NCBI RefSeq assembly: GCF_964204645.1
Contig: NC_134027.1
Coordinates: 19,394,485-19,458,484, forward strand
Origin: Tubulanus polymorphus
Lineage: Eukaryota; Nemertea; Palaeonemertea; Tubulaniformes; Tubulanidae
DNA: 64,000 nucleotides
Reading direction: 5' to 3'
Shown here: piece after piece, positions 32,166 to 43,160 of the stretch
Layout: each line of letters opens with the position of its first letter
Numbering within the stretch: the first letter of the stretch is position 1
Position numbers and translations under genes: made by a program
Notes under the pieces: generated by a model
Seen by the model: the letters and a program-made list of their open reading frames with translations, nothing else
Told to the model about the DNA's origin: nothing
Databases searched by the model: none

Positions 32166-33641
32166 TTGCTACACGAGTGGACAATCGGCATTTTCCTGGA
32201 CCTTTCGAAGGCTTTTGACACTCTTAACCACGATATACTACTAGATAAACTTGAACATTACGGCATCCGAGGAATAGCAAGAGATTGGTTTTCCTCATAT
32301 CTTTCTAATCGTCAACAATACGTTTCGTACAAATCCTACAACTCCTCTACGCTATCCTCAAACATCGGTGTACCCCAGGGTTCCATCCTAGGTACCCTTC
32401 TCTTTCTAATTTACATCAATGATATCTATGCCTCCACGGTAAACATGAAGTACATATTATTCGCTGACGATACAAATTGCATTGCTTCTCATACACCTCA
32501 ACACACTCATACAGTATATTAATTATGACCTAAACATATTGAATGACTGGCTTATCGCTAATAAACTAACCCCTAATCTGAACAAAACTAAATATATCAT
32601 ATTTCATAATTATCAGAGAAGACCATTCATAAACCACATACAACAAATCAAAATAGGCAACTTTGAACTTGAAAGAGTAAAACAAATAGATTTCCTCGGC
32701 TTGACAATACATGAAAATCTGAACTGGAAACCACATATCGACAAAATACACAAGAAAATTTCACAAATTACTGGTATCATAAACAAAACTAAAAACATCC
32801 TAGACACACAAAATTTACTTTCTCTTTACTACACCTTAGTCTATCCTCATTTGAACTATGGCTTGTTGGCTTGGGGCCACTCGCCTTATAATAAAAAATG
32901 CCTCCTAATCCAAAAGAAGATTGTTCGAATAATCACCAACTCTAGTACACTGCACACACAGACCCACTTTTTAAAAATCTTGAAATCCTCAAAATCAATG
33001 ATGTCCTCATCCTTAAAACTGCACTTTTTATTCAAAACACCATCAAATCTTCACCCCATTACTTTTCTAATTACTTCACCGCGGAAAACTTATCTCCTTT
33101 AGTCAACATCAGAAAAAGCATATATTTAGACCACGCATATTCTTTATTTTCAAAACAAACACCGCCAACCCCGCATCAAAATTCACCTCAAAACATTCTT
33201 TCAAACATCTGGCAAAAACTACCTTTTTCCAACGATATCCTACAAACAAGCAAACAAAATTTAAAACGTAAACTCAGACCATATCTCACCTCCACCTACA
33301 ATGATATCCATCAATGTAATAACCCTAATTGTTATAATTGCTCACTCTCCTGAACCCTCTAGCTTACTCATATAAACTCTCCTGAAATTATCAAAAATCA
33401 TCAACTTTCATTTCCTTCCCCTTTATTTCTTCATTTCCCTTTCGTTTTTTTCCCTGGGTGCTTGCGACAGCGGCCTAAAGGCTTTGCTTGGCCCACACTG
33501 AAAGCTACTGTTCTCTCTCTCTCTTTTTATAATTGTGCTTTGTTTAAAAAAATTGTAGATTTTATTGTTTGTTTTCTCTCAACCTGTGTACATAGCCTGT
33601 CATGCTTTCTGTGAAATAAATTTGAACTTGAACTTGAACTC
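32166..33641 (+). pseudogene. LINE family B, 3' half (reverse transcriptase)
   Basis: A 5'-truncated copy of the family whose long element is at 43161-48906. Frame 1 (to 32522) has RT motif [26 protein letters not shown], motif [14 protein letters not shown] and motif C LFADDTN. A frameshift near 32500 leads to [32 protein letters not shown] and WGHSP..KKCLLIQKKIVRI. Another near 32990 leads to the C-terminus RKSIYLDHAYSLF through CNNPNCYNC, stop at about 33353. The 3' UTR has GCGACAGCGGCCTAAAGGC, AAATAAATTTGAACTTGAAC and a (TTGAAC)n tail at 33619-33641. CR1/L2-type sequence; dead. Confidence 0.9.
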
Positions 33642-33799
33642 CCAAATGTGTTTAGATGAGACCGTTCAAGAGAAGGGACCAGGAAATGCCAACATCCTTA
33701 TACTTTTTTGCTGTGCGTTTTTCGAGGTTTTCGTACTGCTCAGGGGTCCATGCTGTGAACAGCTCCTGCTCCTCTTAGGTGATACACCATAAAAACAAA

Positions 33800-34731
33800 A
33801 GGGCAACGATTTTTGTCGTTTTGAAAATATCAATTAAGATTAATCGCAAAATTAATCACAAAAGTTTGTATATGTTGTTTGGCTCTGATGATATCCCCGC
33901 AGATTTCCATTGTGACGGCGATATCATCAAAGCAAGTAATTACGGGAAACACCTTGGCTATGTTATGGATAACAACCATCGTCGCTCTCGCAACAAATTA
34001 GTTGATTGTATCACTTCCAACGTTAACGTCAGTTTCAACTCAACTTATGCACTGTTTAATTACTTTGATATTAATGTTAAATATAGACTATTTAAGACAT
34101 ACTGTACCTCTTTCTATGGTAGCCTACTCATTGATTATTCGCAAAAACACTGCGAACGTATTTTTTCGTCATACCGAATTGCCATACGTAAACTATTTGG
34201 CCTACATCGCCGAACTCACTCTAATCTGTTACCTTATATTACGAATGATCAATCAATAGACATCCAACTCCATAATAGATTTCTTAAATACATTCACAAA
34301 TCAGTTAACAGTCCCAATTCACTTGTTTCGTTCTGTTCCCTACTAGCTCTTAACGGCAGTAATTCAGCCTTGTCTCGATCTATCACCTTCATCTCCAATA
34401 AATATCACTTTGACAAATATGATTTAAAAAGCAAAGCCCCTATAATCTTTCAACCATACAACGATACTGTTCTAGTCCATACATCAACAACTATAATAGA
34501 ACTTCTGAACTACCCGATTACCAATTTTACTAATAGTGAAGTATCTACCTTTTTAGATTATTTTTGCACATGTTAAGTATATTATGCCTTAAATAGATCA
34601 CATACTGGTATTACTATATGAATAATATTACTTTTCTAATGTCTCTCATACTGTACATGTTGTTGTATATATCGTGTTTTTCCAGCTCAATGAGCGTTGT
34701 ACTCTTCGGTACGAAATAAACAAACAAACAA
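33800..34731 (+). pseudogene. LINE family C, ORF2 C-terminal fragment
   Basis: An open frame of 265 codons ending at 34576 encodes the post-palm part of a non-LTR reverse transcriptase: YGKHLGYVMDN, FKTYCTSFYGSLL, IAIRKLFGLHRRTH and SNLLPYI. This is the usual LINE pattern of F..YC.S.YG, R...R.+.LP..TH and LLP. The YADD palm is missing. The 3' UTR ends CGGTACGAAATAAAC and a (AAAC)n tail at about 34716-34731. It differs from families A and B in sequence and tail. The frame is intact for its length, so the insertion is not very old. Confidence 0.75.
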
Positions 34732-35500
34732 TATGCATTTTTATTGCATAGATATCTTGAAATTCAAAGAAGATACCGGTAACAGTAACAATAATACTGA
34801 GCCCGGTAAGGTAAGTTACCTCAAATCATTTTCAAAAGAGTTTACCCCCGAAGTTGATACATAATTGCCTATAAAACCAGGCCCTAAATGTTATTTCAAC
34901 ACACCCATTTATCATCATCGTCACGGACGAAAATGAGGCCTTACAAGGCCTATAGGTCTAGGTGTCCGGCTCGTTTTCTTTCCGCTTGGTGACAGGGGTA
35001 GGGAATTGCAATATAAGCCTAATGCTCTCAATAATTAAGATTACAAAGAATTAGTTCTGTTGATTAGTAAGTAGATTGTTTTTTTATTAGTTAAATGAAA
35101 ATCATCTGATTAGTTGGAATTTAATGTAAAACTAATTTTAGAATCATAAGAAACAAGAATTATGTATTTTATTTTATCTAATATTTATCTATTTTTTTTA
35201 TTTTGGGATTCGATGAACCACACAATTAAAATTAGTAAGTTGTCGTTATACAGTTGTTATTAATTTCAACCATTGGTCTGACAACCTCCATAAGATCAAT
35301 TCAATGTACTATAACATTAAGCAAATGAATTTGTGCAATACATGTTTGTTAATAAACATAACACAAAATTAATCGATAGAAATTATTAAGAAGAAACGAG
35401 TCAACATTAAATATGGCGCGTCTGGCGTCACTCAAAGTAGATGACGTCACATATCATACATAGATGTCGCTAGTATTGATCTCCCGCAATTTTGAATCCC
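34732..35500. other. AT-rich intergenic
   Basis: No gene or repeat recognised. Confidence 0.35.
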
Positions 35501-35504
35501 TTAA

Positions 35505-37230
35505 GAACTCATCTAAAAACTATAAAAAGGTCATCCGAGGAAATAAGAAAAAACAAAAAGATGAATTTATTAAGATTGAGAGAATGCAAAATTAATAACC
35601 CAAAAAAGTATTGGTCGATGCTACTCTGCGAGCGGAACAAAAAATGATGAGGCTAATATAGATTACATTTTATGAGATTAAATGATTTGAATAATGTTAA
35701 CAATGAAACCGATGACGGTGATGAGCCCCCAGACGTGGGTGACCCTCCTGTCTATGACAATTATATTTTGAACAGTGATATAACCGGTGATGGAGTATTT
35801 AAGGCTATCTCTTTACTCAAAAACAATAAGGCCCCAGGCATTGATGGAATCACGAATGAGCTGTTGGGAGTTAGTCAGTATCCGTTTTTAGTTGCTATAT
35901 TACAAAAATTATTCAATTTAGTTCTTAAAACAGGATATGTTCCAGAGGTGGTCTATAAGGCGTCATCAAACCCATTTTTAAAAAGAATGGCGATCCCTCT
36001 AATCCTGATAATTATAGAGCCTAGAGGTATTACCTTAGTTAGCTGTCTTGGTAAGTTATTTACAAGTATCCTAAATCAAAGATTGTCAACATTCCTAGAT
36101 ACGAATGACATTATAAGTGAAGCCCAGGCTGGCTTTAGATCGAAATATTCCACCATTGATCATATTTACACGCTTAAAACAATCGTAGAGCTGTATCTTT
36201 GTCAGGGAAGAAGACTTTTAAAAAAATTAATTGCTAACAGTGTTAATGAAAACTTTTTCAATGTGGTCAAAAATATGTATAATTCCATAAAATCATGTGT
36301 TAAATTTAATGGTTGCACATCACAATACTTTGCAGCTGATAGAGGCTTAAGACAAGGCCAAAATCTCTCACCTATCCTCTTTTCGTTATTCTTAAACGAC
36401 ATCGATGAATTGTTCATTGATCGTGGAAAACCGACTTTGTCATTTATTTAAAAACTAAATTTGAATCGTGACCAGGATATTGATACTTTACTGAATTTAT
36501 TCATAATACTATACTCAGATGATACAGTTATTCTTGCTGAGGATGAGAAATCTCTTCAGCTACACTTAGATACCTTATTTGAATATTGCGCGGCTAATGG
36601 TCTCACTGTAAACTCAAGAGAAAACTAAAGTACTAGTATTTGCGCGAAGTAAATCCCGGATAAAAACGATTTCGAAATTTATGTTTGGTGATCAAGAGTT
36701 AGAGGTAGTTGAAGATTATGTTTATCTCGGAGTAAAATTTAATTGGAATGGTAACTTTGCTAAGGAAAAAAAGTATCTTTACGATAAAGCTATGAGAGCT
36801 ATGTTTTCGATCGTTCAAAAAGGCAGACGTTTGAAATTGCCCATAGATGTTATGTTTAAATTATTTGATATGTGTGTTGCTCCAATAGCCATGTATGGGT
36901 GTGAGATCTGGGGATACGAAAATCTTGATTTATTAGAAAATATTCATTGCTTCTTCTGTAAAATTTTAATGAAAGTGACGAAATATTCTCGAAACTTACA
37001 AGTTTTATCAGAGCTAGGACGTTATCCTTTGAATGTAGATGTTAGACGCAGGATGATTAACTTTTGGGTTAAAACAGTATCTGGAAAGCAAACAAAACTT
37101 AATTCAATACTTTATAAGATATCTTTCGATTTATTTTTAAGGGATAAATTTAAGAGCCCTTGGTTATCATATATAAAGAAAACCTTTGATGACTGTGGTT
37201 TGTCCTGTATTTGAACGCAGCAATTCATGA
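35505..37230 (+). pseudogene. LINE family A, third copy, motif A deleted
   Basis: Starts within the region between endonuclease and RT (KNYKKVIRGNKKKQKDEFIK) and runs to IKKTFDDCGLSC, where it stops matching before the zinc finger. The RT frame 35672-36451 shows GFRSKYSTIDHIYTLKTIVE. About 24 residues containing the motif A aspartate (DFKKAFD in the 8-12 kb copy) are deleted cleanly between GQGRRL and KKLI. Paired indels alter 35950-36010, a stop follows SFI at 36449, and motif C is YSDD instead of YADD. The frame from 36681 has the correct A7G run (36766 onward) that shows the A8 run of the long copy to be an insertion. No 3' tail. Confidence 0.9.
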
Positions 37231-37266
37231 CTGACAGAATCTAAATCTTTTGGAAAATAGATATCT

Positions 37267-37475
37267 AATGTCGGTTAGTTTTACTTGCCGACATCGCCGA
37301 CATTGGGAAAGAGATATTTAATGTCGGCGATGTCGGCAAGTAAAACCAACCGACATTGAATATCTATTTCCCAATGTCGGCGATGTCGGCGATGTCGGCA
37401 AGTAAAACTAACCAATATCAAATATCTATTTTCCAATATCGGCAATGTCGGCAAGTAAAACTAACCGACATTAAC
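37267..37475. repeat. Fold-back plus direct copies of a GATGTCGGC unit
   Basis: AATGTCGGTTAGTTTTACTTG to CGCCGACATT (about 38 bp) is followed after 19 bp by its inverted copy, then two further direct copies of the arm. The GTCGGCGAT words make hairpins. It separates the LINE from the BEL/Pao remnant. Confidence 0.75.
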
Positions 37476-37539
37476 TTTAAAATAACCAAATCACAACTTC
37501 AGTTTCTATATAATCATACACTGGAGGAACTACAATCCC

Positions 37540-38010
37540 ATATACACTATACTTGATTCCGAAACTTCTTTATACAGTCTCTGTCTTCAACCGGAATTTG
37601 AACTTGGTAGCACATTTTCTCGATATCTCCCATTAGAGCGATGTTCTTCTGTCGGAATCTTAACAACACACCGAGAAAACTACTAGAAGTAGTAGATCGT
37701 TTAACGAAACTCCTTTCCAACGAGCAGAACAGTCAAATACAACTCTGATTTTTCCCTTTTGAGCATAATACACGCCATGGTGCGGAATGTAATAGACTCT
37801 ACCGTCATCTCGTTTTAGATCCTTTGGAACAATCTCTGCGTATCCTTTCTCTATTATCGCTTTCATGAATTAATCATAATCCTCTCTGAATTGCAGTTGA
37901 TCTTTCAGTTTCCTCTCAATACTTCTCCACCTCCTTAGTGCGAGCTATCGGTTGTCAGGCATCTGTCATTTCTAAACGGCAATCTCATCATGTAATGACC
38001 ATCTTTGCTA
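37540..38010 (-). pseudogene. BEL/Pao pol, reverse transcriptase N-terminus
   Basis: On the minus strand RRWRSIERKLKDQLQFREDY is followed, after a TAA, by FMKAIIEKGYAEIVP, YYIPHHGVYYAQKGKIRVVF and DCSARWKGVSLND. Further on in another frame comes FRQKNIALMGDIEKMCYQV. These are standard landmarks of the BEL/Pao RT (GYAE.VP, YIPHHGV, K.RVVFDCSA, DIE.M..QV). The rest of RT, RNase H and integrase are missing; the sequence stops at the GATGTCGGC repeat. Several stops and frameshifts. Not functional. Confidence 0.85.
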
Positions 38011-38310
38011 AGACAAATTGAACTCTTCACCTTTTGAAGAAAAAGCTTATCATCTTGAGAATCTTCTCGTTTATCATCAACCGAACGCTCTAGAAAATCC
38101 ATGTTTATGGCAATTTCACCAAATTCTCCAACTCTTCTAGCTGTAAACCAACAAATGATTCGGCCTCGGATGATTCAATTGACTAACCAGGATATCTGCG
38201 AACTCCCCATGGTATCCATCCTATCAGTGTCCTAGTAACATGAGGACTTCCGAGCGGGCCTGTGATGCTCTCGTTAGGCGCGCAAGCTTCAGCGATGTTA
38301 TTTCCGATCA

Positions 38311-39009
38311 CTATTCCTCTATATCGGCGTCAATTTTTGGGATGTTTACACCTGCCAAATGAGGCCACTGATCTAAATCTTCTTGTGTAGGAACATACGC
38401 TTTATCGACGGGAATCCTATTCTTCGTATACACTACCGGAAGATCAATCAAATTTTCACCATTCATGTCTCCGATTTGGATCCCCTTTAATACCGTTGTT
38501 TCTAAGAGGACAGTGTTGCCCATTGTATCAAGTCCAATCTTTTTCTTCCTGCCAGAATGACCCAGTTTATTCATCAGCGATTCACTGCAAAATGTGACAT
38601 TACTGCTAGTGTCCATAAAGGCGTAGGTATTCACCACTTCTATATCACCAGAAGCTTTCGCTTTGATGGGAATAATTGCCATCTTACAATCAGTGATGAT
38701 TTCCTGGCGTCGATAAGTAGCGTAGGAATTGACTGGCTCCACCAATTCTTTCAGAGACTTCACCGAAGTAGCCAACGCATCAGAACTTGATAGCTGATCA
38801 TTCTTGGAAATATGCATGATACTAGGGTGCGCCTTTGAGCACACATAACATTCCGCCTTCTTCGGGCAATATCTTCGTAGATGACCTGATCGTAGACAGG
38901 CGAAACACAGATATCTTTTATGTAGGAATTCTAATCTATCGTTGAATGACAATTTGCCAAACCTCTTACACCCCTCCAGTGAATTGTGCTTTTCTTTACA
39001 AATGCGCAA
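38311..39009 (-). pseudogene. BEL/Pao zinc knuckles and aspartic protease
   Basis: An uninterrupted 232-codon stretch. Residues about 35-70 hold two zinc-knuckle-like motifs: CFACLRSGHLRRYC (C-x2-C-x4-H-x4-C) and CYVCSKAHPSIMH (C-x2-C-x3-H-x4-H). Then comes a retropepsin-like domain of the DUF1758 type around TYAFMDTSSNVTFCSESLM. The usual catalytic D-S/T-G appears as D-T-S, so activity is doubtful. It ends AGVNIPKIDADIEE, from the linker to RT. Flanking gag and RT parts lie in other frames. Confidence 0.88.
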
Positions 39010-39084
39010 AGCTTGCTAAAACCATCATCCTTCAGCGTCGTCTTCCATTTCGGGTGTAGGCCAGATGACTGCTCCGATACGTTA

Positions 39085-39600
39085 CTAGCTATCTTGGACG
39101 GAGTATCTGGGAGCTATCGGATTAACCATAAGTGACGATTTACAAATCGCTTCCCGACCATATACAGGGTCGTTGGCTTTCTTTGATTCTTGTCTGACGA
39201 AATCAACCAGATCACTGAATCTGACGGATTGACCCCTGTCTTTTAGAGTCATAGCAAGGTAACGCCATCTATCATGTAGTTGTAATTTGTAGATCAATAT
39301 TTTCATGCTGTCAGAATATTCCAAAACCTTTTCAGCTTCAATGCCTCTTACTGCAATTTCACATTCCATCAATGATATTGAGAAGTCATCCAACATATCT
39401 ATCCCATTTAATAGATGGCCAATCCAGGGCTCCCTTGATGAAGGCGTGTGCTATCACCTGTGGATCGCCATACCTGTCCTGCAATTCTTTCATAGCTGCA
39501 TCGAATCCCCTGTTACTGTCCCAGTAACTGTAACCTGTGACAATTCGATTAGCTTCCCCTACTGTGAAGTGTTCCAAGTAGCTCATCTGTTCATCATCAT
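39085..39600 (-). pseudogene. BEL/Pao gag, DUF1759 region
   Basis: Two minus-strand frames (39586-39386 and 39396-39085) join into a typical BEL/Pao DUF1759 segment. It holds GEANRIVTGYSYWDSNRGFD, AAMKELQDRYGDPQVIAHAF, LDDFSISLMECE, MKILIYKLQLHDRWRY and FSDLVDFVRQES. A frameshift near 39390 breaks it. It lies directly upstream of the knuckle/protease frame in the element's direction. Confidence 0.85.
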
Positions 39601-39799
39601 CATCTGCAACCTGAACAATCTTGAATTGACGGATGAAGCTGTTATACTCGAGAGGACTTCCGCCAAATTTTCTACAATATTTCTACGACAGGTTTCTTTA
39701 ATTGACGAACCATAGATGATATCATATCTGCTGCCCCGGGCAACAGGGTTGCAAAATTCGGCTGAATATGGCCGATTCTCAACTGGCTGATGCGTCATT

Positions 39800-40900
39800 G
39801 GTATTGGTCCCTGGTAATCAACACTAGTATAAACGGATGCGATTCTGGATTCAGAGGTTTAGGCACATCATCCTGAGCACAATCGCAGGACAGATTCAAC
39901 GGGTCAACAGCATCAAATTCGCCAATCAAATCGTCTATTACCTAAGTGCGTGCTCCCGCCACGGCTATCTCAGTATTAAGATCAAGAGCTCCCTCTTCCT
40001 GTTTAAGGCGTAACTGAGACTCCTTAAAAGCTGCTTGCTTTTTAATGCTTCTGCCCTAGCTTTCAACTCAGCCATTCGCTGGGCTTCGTTGATTCTTGCG
40101 CCCATAATCGAACTGGCTATAGATGATCTGGACCTATAATATAGATCGCCCAGAAGTATGACTTTTCTGCGATGCCGTGTCGTCGTGTTTTTGCGAGACG
40201 ATACGCTGCGAGGAGTTTCTAGCGAACCAGCTTTCCATGAAGGCTTTGAAAGTGTTTATCTCAGAATCTCGCTTAATGTAGAAATCGTTGAGGTACTCTA
40301 CTCGCTGTGACTCCGAGTACAAGTTGCACAGTTTCTCATGTGTTTCCAAGAAGACTTCATAATCGGAGAGCCATGACTTGTTTAACAACACTAAATGTCA
40401 CTTATAATTGTTATACATATTTCATCTATATTTCCTATTTCTTTATTGTTTTATGTCTCCATCTAATTACTCATTGTCCTTTGAGACCGTTTGTCTGTGT
40501 CAGAATGTGTTAATCGTTGTTTGTCTCTCTGTCATGTCACAACTCGTCACCTCTGTTTTTGTATCATTTTCCATGTCTCAACCTGTCTTGAATCTGTGTT
40601 ATATAAATAGCTATGTGTAAAAATAAAATCAGTTCCAGTTTTGGTATTCCAAGCTGTTAGTCTCACCGTCTTCGCTCTGTTCCATCCTTCACGAATAGGA
40701 CCGAAAATAGCTTTACTAAACTTGTACTGGCTCTGAATAATGTTATATTCAGAGTCTAAATCCGAAACACACGCATTCCGTAAACTTTCAGCCTTTTCGC
40801 GTAAACCACGGAATTGTTGGTCTACCTTTTGTTTGGTTATTTCAGATACTGTTGACCTTTCTCTATAAAAGTCTGGCGCCACGACCCAAAACTTCATCCG
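39800..40900 (-). pseudogene. BEL/Pao gag N-terminal region and possible primer-binding site
   Basis: Minus-strand frames encode a gag N-terminus (about 40870-40600: ITKQKVDQQFRGLREKAESL), WLSDYEVFLETHEKLCNLY near 40370, and a charged coiled-coil (about 40130-39945: AELKARAEALKSKQAAFKES, LRLKQEEGALDL). Charged coils of this sort precede DUF1759 in BEL/Pao gag. At 40875-40881 the minus strand reads TGGCGCC followed by AGAC, a plausible primer-binding site marking the end of a 5' LTR, but no LTR pair is seen. Multiple stops. Plus-strand ORFs over this region are spurious. Confidence 0.7.
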
Positions 40901-41553
40901 AGCTCTTGCTGGTTACATTCCATGTTTCGTTTAATGATGAAACCAATACATCCAACAATGTAAACAAACAACGATCACTCCCAGTAATTCCATATCTTTA
41001 AACACGACGTCAAGTCGATTAAACTACAACATATAATTTAATACAAATTAACATTAAGACAGATCTTAATGAAAAAAAAAAGATACAAGACTAATAATTA
41101 GATAATTTGAGGCTTACCGAGTTATGGGCTAGTAGCCTGGAATGTCATTTTAACTTTAAGTATTACAAAAACCAAAACCAGCATACTCGCACACTCGAAT
41201 TTATTTTTCGACCATTCAACCTTTGACTTGAAAGCCTATTAATCCTAATAATTTCATATAAATGAACATTATTTAAATGAATTTCATATATTTTAAAATA
41301 ATTTCATGTTTTAAAAGTGAGAGTGAAATGTTAGCATAATAATCTAGAAAAATAAAATCAAATATAGATTTCGAATGATAAAAAATCAATTTTAAACATA
41401 AAAAGTGTGAGTAAAGTGTGAGTGAAATAATTCATATTTAAATCAGTGAATATTTATATTTATATGTGTTAAATTCTTATTTTCAATATAAAAGTAACGA
41501 GTAATTAACGAGTTGAAGAAAATATCAATTTTAATAAAAAAAATGGCTAATAA
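40901..41553. other. AT-rich intergenic
   Basis: No gene. AT content rises sharply from about 41000, continuous with the following small-ORF cassette. The repeated GTGAGTGAAAT word near 41320 and 41420 is the only internal repeat noted. Confidence 0.4.
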
Positions 41554-41859
41554 ATGAATGAACAGATACTATAGTTCAAAGATATCGATTTAAATGAATT
41601 AGAAAAATATTTTACTATTAGAAATTTTATTCCTTTTATTAAAGATTTGATTAAAACTGGACGTTTTCGTTTTCAAGTGAATAATATTACTGAATTAATA
41701 TTTAAAAATCATTATCTAATGATAGAGTTATCGAATGATAAAAATAAAATCGTATTCAATACAATAATTCCAAAATTCACAACATTTGATGAAATAGATC
41801 AACATTTAATAATTACAGATGAAATGCAATCACTTTTAAATAATGAAAATTCACATTAA
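41554..41859 (+). CDS. Unidentified small ORF 1 of AT-rich cassette
   Basis: Family not recognised. From the ATG at 41554 the frame meets TAG at 41572, then stays open for 95 codons to TAA at 41857-41859. It encodes FKDIDLNELEKYFTIRNFIP, FIKDLIKTGRF, ITELIFKNHYLMIELS and TTFDEIDQHLIITDEM. The composition is Ile/Lys/Asn/Phe-rich with no Cys and no membrane segment. The in-frame TAG means it is a pseudogene, begins at an internal Met (for example in LMIEL), or is reached by splicing. Two more small ORFs follow on the same strand at 40-50 bp spacing, a compact arrangement unlike the surrounding host DNA. Possibly a fragment of a viral or Polinton-like element; not provable here. Confidence 0.4.
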
Positions 41860-41900
41860 ACATTATTTCTTCACTTACGTTATTGCCCTTTCAGAGAATG

Positions 41901-42134
41901 CTATGTAAAATGTTTTTCAGAGTAGAAGAAAAAAGATTTACCCCTGACATTCCAAATGAAAAATCATTCAAAGATGTGGGAATTCAATGTAACTTAGACA
42001 ATAAAATCGAAACACCTAAATATGAACCTAATGAAAAAGCGTTATGTTATTGTGGAAAATATTATACTCAAAGCAATAAATCACGTCATCTCAAATCAAA
42101 ATATCATCACTCAAAAATAATAATTCAACTCTAA
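41901..42134 (+). CDS. Unidentified small ORF 2: C-x-C...H...H zinc-finger-like protein
   Basis: The first ATG in the frame is at 41901 (MLCKMFFRVEEKRF); the frame is open for 77 residues. The C-terminal third has LCYCGKYYTQSNKSRHLKSK followed by YHH, i.e. C-x-C-x11-H-x5-H, a compact zinc-finger-like motif. The N-terminal half is acidic/basic without further features. A splice-acceptor-like TGCCCTTTCAG ends at 41894, so it might be a spliced exon. Zinc fingers of the C-x-C..NKS.H.K...H style occur in proteins of large DNA viruses and Polinton-type elements; this resemblance is from general knowledge, not a search. Spaced 41 bp after ORF 1. Confidence 0.45.
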   Translation, partial: LCKMFFRVEEKRFTPDIPNEKSFKDVGIQCNLDNKIETPKYEPNEKALCYCGKYYTQSNKSRHLKSKYHHSKIIIQL

Positions 42135-42183
42135 ATATTCAAAAAGATATTTCAAATCACATTTAATTTTTTTCTTTTAATAA

Positions 42184-42405
42184 ATGGATGGTATCAGCAT
42201 TCCAATTGGGAAAAGTGATTTGAAACATTATTTAGTTGCAGGAGGGTTAATATTGGCTGCATTATACTTTTACTATGAAAATATTTCAAAAGATCTGTTA
42301 AATGAAAACATTAAATTGAGTAAAAAGTTAAAGAAATTAAATGGAAACAATCACAGAAAAAATAACAATAAAAAAGTTAATGATTTAAATGATTTGGAGG
42401 ATTAA
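42184..42405 (+). CDS. Unidentified small ORF 3: single-pass membrane protein
   Basis: A clean 73-codon ORF from ATG to TAA. Residues about 15-30 (HYLVAGGLILAALYFYY) form one hydrophobic segment; the following tail is Lys/Asn-rich and probably helical (ENIKLSKKLKKLNG, HRKNNNKKVND). This layout (short N-terminus, one membrane helix, basic tail) is common among small viral or element-encoded membrane proteins. No family recognised. It begins 50 bp after ORF 2 on the same strand, and the AT-rich block ends right after its stop, where GC content rises. It could be chance in AT-rich DNA, but the hydrophobic profile and spacing favour a real or recently real gene. Confidence 0.45.
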   Translation: MDGISIPIGKSDLKHYLVAGGLILAALYFYYENISKDLLNENIKLSKKLKKLNGNNHRKNNNKKVNDLNDLED

Positions 42406-43160
42406 AACAGCGCTTTCAATAGGAATTTTCCCGGTTTCCGACATGAAGGTACGATTCGTGGAGGTCACACGGTGTTTTATTTAAAAAAGATAATTGTTAA
42501 AAAATAGGCCTTTAAAATATTGTTGACGTGATTTTTTTCTAAATGATGACTTTTGTCGAGAAGCACTAGAGTGAACGGAAAGGTCTTACGTGATTTAGCG
42601 CCAAAGTAGCTCGGACACAAAAAATAAATTAATTGTTGTACAGGGTGTAGACCATCCATTTTTTTGCGTGGCGCAGAAACCAAACGAACTTCTAATTTTC
42701 GCTATTGCGGCGCATAGAAACGGAAGAAAAATCGAATTAGTTTGTGCTACCGCTCTGAAATTGAACCATCCCCATCTTCCCCCGTCAAGGGATTCGAACC
42801 CACTACGCTAGCTGTTCGCCGAACCCCTTGACCTCACGAGTCGTTGGAGTCGTTACTAGCCGACCAGTATCTGGTCGTACCAACATCAGCGCTTGTAACA
42901 AACGACTTTAGGCTTCTATTGGTTTTCCCGTTAAATAGACCAATCAGCGAACGTTTTACTGAACAAGGAAGTATTTCGCAAATCGATATATGACGTCATG
43001 CGCAACAGCGCCAGTAATGAAATCACGCTTCGTGAGGCCAGGGGGGCTGGTGGAAGCACAGGGACTTGTCACGTTTAGACTGTATGCATTCGACCAGATA
43101 ACACGTGTTTCACTCGAGCTCCAGTAGAATACTACAATACAATAATACTACAACTCCGCC
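42406..43160. other. Intergenic / 5' region of LINE family B
   Basis: It contains a tRNA-like B box on the minus strand (GGGTTCGAATCCC, about 42788-42800) enclosed by GTCAAGGG/CCCTTGAC arms. This suggests a tRNA-derived SINE head, not an intact tRNA. The last part probably holds the LINE B 5' UTR, whose start is not evident. Confidence 0.4.

Noticed and set aside
40307-40620. Plus-strand ORFs over BEL/Pao gag
   Set aside because: Antisense shadows of the degenerate gag reading frames.
42780-42870. Functional tRNA gene on the minus strand
   Set aside because: A B-box-like GGTTCGAATCC exists, but no convincing A box, anticodon arm or acceptor stem; more likely a SINE head.
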